Assembly: GCA_964247385.1 (NCBI GenBank)
Contig: CAXTUB010000013.1
Location: forward strand, 1 to 64,000
Source of the DNA: TMP-86 sp964247385
GTDB taxonomy: Bacteria; Pseudomonadota; Gammaproteobacteria; Steroidobacterales; Steroidobacteraceae
Direction: 5' to 3'
Length of the DNA stretch: 64,000 bases
This document shows, piece by piece, positions 59,600 through 64,000 of this stretch; the stretch's first letter is position 1; each line of letters opens with the position of its first letter. Below the pieces are notes generated by a model. The model searched no databases. It saw nothing but the letters and a program-made list of their open reading frames with translations, and had not been told where the DNA came from. A program made the position numbers and the translations under genes.

Positions 59600-60430
59600 G
59601 TGAGCGCGCGCCGCTCCTATTTCATTCTGTGTAGCCTGGGATTCGGCTTCGCGTTTCTTTATCTGCCCATCTTGTCGATGGTGGTGTTTTCCTTCAATGC
59701 ATCGCGTCTCGTCACCGTGTGGGACTCGGTGAATTCCCCCACGCTCAAGTGGTATTACTCTCTATTCAATAACGATGAGATTCTGGATGCGGCATGGATC
59801 TCGCTGAAAGTTGCGCTCATCAATGCGACCGGCGCCACCCTGCTCGGCACCATGGCGGGCATCGCGCTGGCGCGCTTCGGTAAATTTCGCGGCCGCTTTG
59901 CGCTCAACGCTATGACCACGGCGCCGCTGGTGATGCCGGAAGTCATCACCGGCCTGTCTTTATTGCTGACTTTCGTGGCCCTGGAACAGTGGACCGGGTG
60001 GCCGGAAGGGCGAGGCCTCACCACCATCACCATTGCGCACATCACCTTCTCATTGGCGTTCGTGAGCGTGGTCATCCAATCGCGCCTGGCCTCGTTCGAT
60101 CGGGCGCTCGAAGAGGCCGCCATGGATCTGGGCGCGCATCCTTTCAAGGTTTTTTTCGTGATTACGCTGCCCATTATTTTTCCCGCCATCTTGTCGGGCT
60201 GGCTCCTGGCTTTCACCATGTCGTGGGATGATTTGGTCATCTCGAGCTTTACCTCGGGGCCGGGCAGCAGCACGCTGCCCATGGTGGTTTTTTCCAAAGT
60301 TCGCTTGGGCGTGAGTCCGGAAGTCAACGTGCTCGCAACCCTGACGGTGGGCGCCGTCACCCTCATCATGCTCGGCGTGGCGATGGCCATGGCGCGGCAG
60401 GCGCGGCTCGCGCGTGAAAGCCATGGATAA
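59600..60430 (+). CDS. potI: Polyamine ABC transporter permease (PotI type)
   Basis: A 276-residue inner-membrane permease with six helices. It shows the PotC/PotI pattern LYLPILSMVVFSFNASRLVT and the EAA loop EEAAMDLGAHPFKVFFVITL. Partner of PotH. The start is GTG at 59600 with AGG just before it. The following trans-sulfuration enzyme gene overlaps its 3' end by 8 bp. Confidence 0.92.
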   Translation: MSARRSYFILCSLGFGFAFLYLPILSMVVFSFNASRLVTVWDSVNSPTLKWYYSLFNNDEILDAAWISLKVALINATGATLLGTMAGIALARFGKFRGRFALNAMTTAPLVMPEVITGLSLLLTFVALEQWTGWPEGRGLTTITIAHITFSLAFVSVVIQSRLASFDRALEEAAMDLGAHPFKVFFVITLPIIFPAILSGWLLAFTMSWDDLVISSFTSGPGSSTLPMVVFSKVRLGVSPEVNVLATLTVGAVTLIMLGVAMAMARQARLARESHG

Positions 60431-61637
60431 ATCCACCCGCATCGTTCATCCGCCGCAGGTGCAAGTGCCCGCGGACAATCGGCCGCTGGTCGCGCCCATC
60501 TATCAGTCGGTCAAGTTTGAGTTGGACACCACGGCGGAAACGCAAGCCCTATTGCGCGGCGCGCGTGATGGCTATTTCTACCAGCGCACATCGAACCCGA
60601 CGCTGCGCCAGCTCGAGCTCACGCTCGCTGAGCTTCAGCAGCAGGAAGAGGGGCTCCTCGTCTCATCGGGCGCAGGCGCGATGGCGGCGTGCCTCACCGC
60701 GCTGTGCAAGGCGGGCGACCACATTCTGGGGTTCATCGAATCCTATGCGCCCACGCGGCATTTCATCGCGAGAATTCTCGGGCGCTACGGCGTCACGCAC
60801 GAATGGGTGTCCATCGAGGATCGCAGCGCCATCGAGCGCGCGCTGGCGGCGCGGGCCACGCGCGCCGTGGTGTTCGAAAGCCCCACCAATCCCATCACCA
60901 AGATCGCTGACCTCGAGCACTTGATCGCTGCGGCACAGAGCGCAGGCGCGCTCACCATCATGGATAACACGTTCGCGGGGTTTCACAATCACGGACGTCT
61001 CGGCATCGACGTGCACGTGCACAGCTTGACCAAATATGCTTCGGGCCATGGCGATGTCATGGGCGGCGCCATCCTGACCTCGAGCCGCATCGCGCGCGGC
61101 ATGCGTAAGGATTTGAGCGTGCTCGGCAACACACTCGATCCGCACGCGGCTTTCTTGATTCAGCGAGGAATGCGCACGTACTTCGTGCGCTATGCGCGGC
61201 AATGCGAGAGCGCGCTGGGCGTTGCGCGATTCTTGCGGCAGCAAGCGCAAGTCGCGCGAGTCTTCTATCCAGGCCTGCCGGATCATCCGCAGCATGCGTT
61301 GGCCGCGCGGCAAATGTCTGACTTTGGCACCGTGGTCGCATTCGAGCTGCGCGCGGGTGCGGGCGCGGGCGCGGGTGCGGGCGCGAGCGCTGGCGCGGGC
61401 GCGGGTGCGGACCGGAGTAGCGCATTGGCCGATGCATTGCAGCTGTTTGCGATCTCCGCCAGCATCGGCTCGACGGAATCCCTGGTGATGCCGTCGGCCT
61501 TATTGATGCCGTTGGATCTCAACGAAGCCGAGCGGGCCGCGGCGTGGCTGAGTGAAGGTACGGTGCGGCTATCCATCGGACTCGAGCACGCCGATGATCT
61601 GATCGCTGACCTGGCGCAAGCATTGCGCCGTTTGTGA
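60423..61637 (+). CDS. Trans-sulfuration family PLP enzyme (Cys/Met metabolism)
   Basis: An enzyme of about 404 residues of the cystathionine gamma-synthase/lyase family. It has YFYQRTSNPTLRQLE, SSGAGAMAACLTAL, VVFESPTNPITKIADL, and the Schiff-base Lys in HSLTKYASGHGDVMGG. Which reaction (cystathionine, homocysteine or methionine lyase or synthase) cannot be decided from sequence. Position directly after potI, overlapping by 8 bp, suggests a link to polyamine or methionine supply. A Gly-Ala repeat of about 20 residues (encoded at 61351-61410) interrupts a stretch after FGTVVAFELRAG, not usual in the family. Confidence 0.85.
   Translation: MDKSTRIVHPPQVQVPADNRPLVAPIYQSVKFELDTTAETQALLRGARDGYFYQRTSNPTLRQLELTLAELQQQEEGLLVSSGAGAMAACLTALCKAGDHILGFIESYAPTRHFIARILGRYGVTHEWVSIEDRSAIERALAARATRAVVFESPTNPITKIADLEHLIAAAQSAGALTIMDNTFAGFHNHGRLGIDVHVHSLTKYASGHGDVMGGAILTSSRIARGMRKDLSVLGNTLDPHAAFLIQRGMRTYFVRYARQCESALGVARFLRQQAQVARVFYPGLPDHPQHALAARQMSDFGTVVAFELRAGAGAGAGAGASAGAGAGADRSSALADALQLFAISASIGSTESLVMPSALLMPLDLNEAERAAAWLSEGTVRLSIGLEHADDLIADLAQALRRL
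61351..61410 (+). repeat. 30-bp tandem duplication of a GCGGGY-type repeat inside the PLP-enzyme gene
   Basis: Two adjacent 30-bp units (61351-61380 and 61381-61410) differ at three positions only (6, 8 and 11); each is itself built of six-base GCGGGC/GCGGGT units. They encode a Gly-Ala run in frame. Repeat number changes in steps of 6 or 30 bp would keep the frame, so length variation would alter the protein without destroying it. Confidence 0.85.
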
Positions 61638-61683
61638 TCCGCTTCGCATTCCGCTCTCAAGGCTGAGCCGCCGCCGCCGATTG

Positions 61684-62601
61684 ATGGAAAATGTCGCACG
61701 CGCGTCGAGCGCATGCAGCGGCGGGATGCGGGTTCTTATGGCGTTGAGTTCCATGGCGGTCGTTGCAGAGAACTCCGAAATGGAGCAAGCGCGCGCGCAT
61801 CTGTCGAGCGCAGCACGCGCCCCGCAATCCATCGCGCCCATGCCCCGCGTCTGCACGGAGCTCGCAGCGCTCGCCGCCAAGGATTCGACCGACGCGTCTC
61901 AATATGCGAAGCTGATTCAGACTGATCCTGCGCTGGCCGGTGAGATCTTGCGCTATGCGAATTCGCCGGCGCTCCGCCCGCGTAACCCCGTGACCTCGCT
62001 CCAACAAGCCGTGTCATGGCTGGGCATCGCCGAAGTCCGCAATACGACGTCCGCCATCATGCTGCGCGGCGAGGTATTCAACGCGCCCGGACACGAACGG
62101 GAGTCGGAAGAGTTTTGGCGCGAGGCGTCGGTCGCGGGGCTGTGGGCCAAAGAGCTTGCACGCATGCGCCGCCGGCATGTCGAGTCCGCTTTCTTGACGG
62201 CGCTCATGCATCGCGCCGGCGCGGCGCTCGCCCTGAAAATCTTGTCGCGCTATGAGCAAGATCAAAAGCGCTCACTCGCAGCCGAGTCATTCGATGCGCT
62301 CATCGCCGAGTTCGAGCCCATCTTCGGGCCTCTCTTGATGCGCAGTTGGCGCGTGCCGGCCGACGTGCAGCGCGCCGTCATGGATTGGCGGAATTATGCG
62401 GCGTCTGAGCAACTCGAGCTCGCGGCGACGGCGTTTGCGTCGCACGTGTGTGCATTGCACACGCTGCATGGCGACGTGGTGACGGAAGAAATGGTTCTGG
62501 AATGCCCCGCGCTCGAGTCGCTTGGCCTTTTCCCCCATCAACGGGCGGCGTTGCTCGAAAAGCGGCAGGCGATTTCCGAGCAGGCGGGCTTGAGCGCGTG
62601 A
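61684..62601 (+). CDS. HDOD domain protein
   Basis: A cytoplasmic protein of about 305 residues with an HDOD domain: MPRVCTELAALAAKDSTDAS, LIQTDPALAGEILRYANSPA, QQAVSWLGIAEVRNTTSAIM and FLTALMHRAGAALALKILSR. It is more divergent than the HDOD protein at 29633-30493. A signalling scaffold role is inferred from the family. The start could be any of several ATGs (61684, 61726 or later); the first was taken. Its stop overlaps the sthA GTG by 4 bp. Confidence 0.8.
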   Translation: MENVARASSACSGGMRVLMALSSMAVVAENSEMEQARAHLSSAARAPQSIAPMPRVCTELAALAAKDSTDASQYAKLIQTDPALAGEILRYANSPALRPRNPVTSLQQAVSWLGIAEVRNTTSAIMLRGEVFNAPGHERESEEFWREASVAGLWAKELARMRRRHVESAFLTALMHRAGAALALKILSRYEQDQKRSLAAESFDALIAEFEPIFGPLLMRSWRVPADVQRAVMDWRNYAASEQLELAATAFASHVCALHTLHGDVVTEEMVLECPALESLGLFPHQRAALLEKRQAISEQAGLSA

Positions 62602-64000
62602 GCGATCGCGCATTCGATTTCGTGAGCATCGGCTCCGGCCCGGCCGGAATGAAAGCCGCGGTGCAGGCGGCGAAGGCCGGCTTTCGAGTGGCCGTCATCG
62701 AGGACTCCGCACAGGTCGGCGGAGCATGCTTGCTGACCGGCACCATTCCGAGCAAGGCGTTGCGGGAGCAGGCGCTGCGTTTCAGCCGAATGCGCAACAC
62801 CGCTTCCGCCATGGCTGTGGAGCTGGATTCCACGGCCCCGCTCTCTGCGCTCCTGCACGGAGTGGAGCAGGTGGTAAGTGCGCAAGACCAGTATCTGCGA
62901 GCGCAGCTCAAGAGAAACGAGATCGAGCTCATGCGCGGCCGAGCATCCTTCGTCGGGTCGGGAAAGCTCGCGGTCGAGCTGTTGAGCGGACATACGAGAT
63001 CTCTCTCCGCGAGCAAGATCCTCATTGCCACCGGCTCCCGGCCACGGCATGTCGATTCCGTGCCCGTGGATCATGAGCGCATTCTGGATAGCGATTCCAT
63101 CCTGAGTCTGAGCTACGTGCCGCGATCGCTCGTTGTCTTGGGGAGCGGTGTCATCGCGTGCGAATACGCCTCCATCTTTGCAGCGCTCGGCTGTGCCGTG
63201 ACCATGGTGGACAAATCTCCCGAGCCGCTGAGTTTCTTGGATGCAGAACTACGGCACGCGTTCGTGCAGGAATTTTCCCGTGCTGGCGGCGTGTATTGCG
63301 GCGGAGTTGAGGTGCAGGGAGCGGAGTTCGACGGGTTCTCATCGGTCAGAGTGCATTTGAAAGACCGGGAGCCCTTGCAAGCGGACATTGTGCTCGCCGC
63401 CATGGGGCGAATCGCGAACGTCGAAGGCATCGGACTCGATGCGCTCAAGATCGCCATGACCCCACGCGGCCACGTGCAAGTCGACGGGCACTTCGCAACC
63501 AACATCGCCGGTATGTATGCCGCGGGGGATGTGATCGGACCGCCGGCGCTTGCGTGCGCAGCGGCGGATCAGGGCCGGCAGGCCGCACGCGCGGCGCTCG
63601 GCTTGAGCTCGAGCTTGATCAACGAGCTGATTCCCACCGGCGTGTATACGATTCCGGAAATTGCCTGCGTCGGTCTCACGCTTACCGAAGCCGGGAAGCG
63701 CCGAATTCCCGTCATCGTCGGCCGCGCCGCATTTGCCGAAGTGGCGCGCGCGCATATCGTCGGGCAGCAGGGCGGACTGCTGCGCTTGATCTGCGAGCGC
63801 GGTTCGTTGCGAGTTCTCGGTGCGCAGGTGGTGGGCGAGGGCGCGGCGGAGCTCGTGCATCTCGGCCAGTGCGCCATCGCCTCTTCAGCCACCGCCAATT
63901 TTTTCGTCGAGCAAGTGTTCAACTTCCCGACTTTGACCGAGGCTTACCGGATCGCCGCGTTCGATGCCATCAAGCAAGAAGCGGGCGGCGCTCAGGCGCC
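62598..64000 (+). CDS. sthA: Soluble pyridine nucleotide transhydrogenase, cut by the window edge
   Basis: The first 467 residues of a flavoprotein disulfide-reductase-family enzyme; the real protein continues past 64000. It has the FAD motif VSIGSGPAGMKAAVQAAKAG, then GGACLLTGTIPSKALREQAL, where only one Cys remains at the active site, as in SthA and unlike dithiol reductases. The NAD(P) motif LVVLGSGVIACEYASIFAALG and the FAD-binding AGDVIGPPALACAAADQGR follow. It balances NADPH and NADH, which fits NADPH production by Zwf in the same window. The GTG start overlaps the HDOD stop (GTGA). Confidence 0.9.
   Translation, partial: MSDRAFDFVSIGSGPAGMKAAVQAAKAGFRVAVIEDSAQVGGACLLTGTIPSKALREQALRFSRMRNTASAMAVELDSTAPLSALLHGVEQVVSAQDQYLRAQLKRNEIELMRGRASFVGSGKLAVELLSGHTRSLSASKILIATGSRPRHVDSVPVDHERILDSDSILSLSYVPRSLVVLGSGVIACEYASIFAALGCAVTMVDKSPEPLSFLDAELRHAFVQEFSRAGGVYCGGVEVQGAEFDGFSSVRVHLKDREPLQADIVLAAMGRIANVEGIGLDALKIAMTPRGHVQVDGHFATNIAGMYAAGDVIGPPALACAAADQGRQAARAALGLSSSLINELIPTGVYTIPEIACVGLTLTEAGKRRIPVIVGRAAFAEVARAHIVGQQGGLLRLICERGSLRVLGAQVVGEGAAELVHLGQCAIASSATANFFVEQVFNFPTLTEAYRIAAFDAIKQEAGGAQA

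Noticed and set aside
1..64000. CRISPR arrays, tRNA or rRNA genes, insertion sequences, prophage or toxin-antitoxin modules
   Set aside because: Looked for on both strands; no regularly spaced repeats, cloverleaf sequences, transposase or integrase motifs were recognised.

Overview
The window reads as a chromosomal segment of a GC-rich Gammaproteobacterium. I suspect a Steroidobacteraceae-like soil or water lineage, but this is inferred only from the gene mix: an exosortase/EPS locus, a Puu/Pot polyamine locus, RlmKL, SthA and UdgX. No tRNA, rRNA, CRISPR array, insertion sequence or phage gene was seen. No stretch longer than about 300 bases lacks a gene.

1-23.9 kb is an extracellular polysaccharide and protein-sorting locus. 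A VPLPA-CTERM secreted protein (327-1007), a PrsT-like TPR lipoprotein, a WecA-like initiating transferase and an exosortase fused to EpsI (XrtD type) lie on the minus strand. Divergent from them are three sugar-nucleotide genes and a WbuB-like glycosyltransferase; the enzyme set best fits UDP-L-QuiNAc synthesis. Then come a Wzy-like polymerase with a Tat-exported putative glycoside hydrolase, a methyltransferase-like gene, a Wzx flippase and two GT4 glycosyltransferases. An export set closes the locus: ExeA-like ATPase, tyrosine autokinase, chain-length determinant, Wza-type export protein and outer-membrane beta-barrel. Together these form a nearly complete Wzx/Wzy-dependent pathway. The stretch from about 7 to 18 kb looks clearly less GC-rich than the rest.

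23.5-31 kb holds small stress-type genes: a ribbon-helix-helix protein, hemerythrin, a Ser/Gly-rich lipoprotein, a ferritin-like protein, a small hydrophilic protein, two DUF2382 proteins, DUF1993, a pyridoxamine-phosphate-oxidase-like protein, HDOD and DUF2934.

31-38.4 kb, all on the plus strand, carries topoisomerase IB, an ABC exporter-like protein whose ATPase motifs are all degraded, a co-translated CocE-like protein that has lost its catalytic triad, a UdgX uracil-DNA-binding protein and a YdjM-type membrane protein. The two adjacent intact pseudoenzymes are the most unusual thing in the window.

38.4-48.9 kb has a compact pgm-tal-HAD-zwf operon, divergent exported MsrB and MsrA, a PuuB oxidase, a degenerate EAL protein, a queuosine-precursor transporter and a small lipoprotein.

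48.9-64 kb is mainly polyamine metabolism: omega-aminotransferase, PuuR, AguB, (RlmKL), PuuD, a PuuA-type glutamine synthetase and PotFGHI. Two sites resembling the E. coli PuuR operator, 53 bp apart, lie in the puuR/aminotransferase intergenic region. A trans-sulfuration enzyme with an in-frame Gly-Ala repeat, an HDOD protein and the start of SthA (cut by the window edge) finish the segment.
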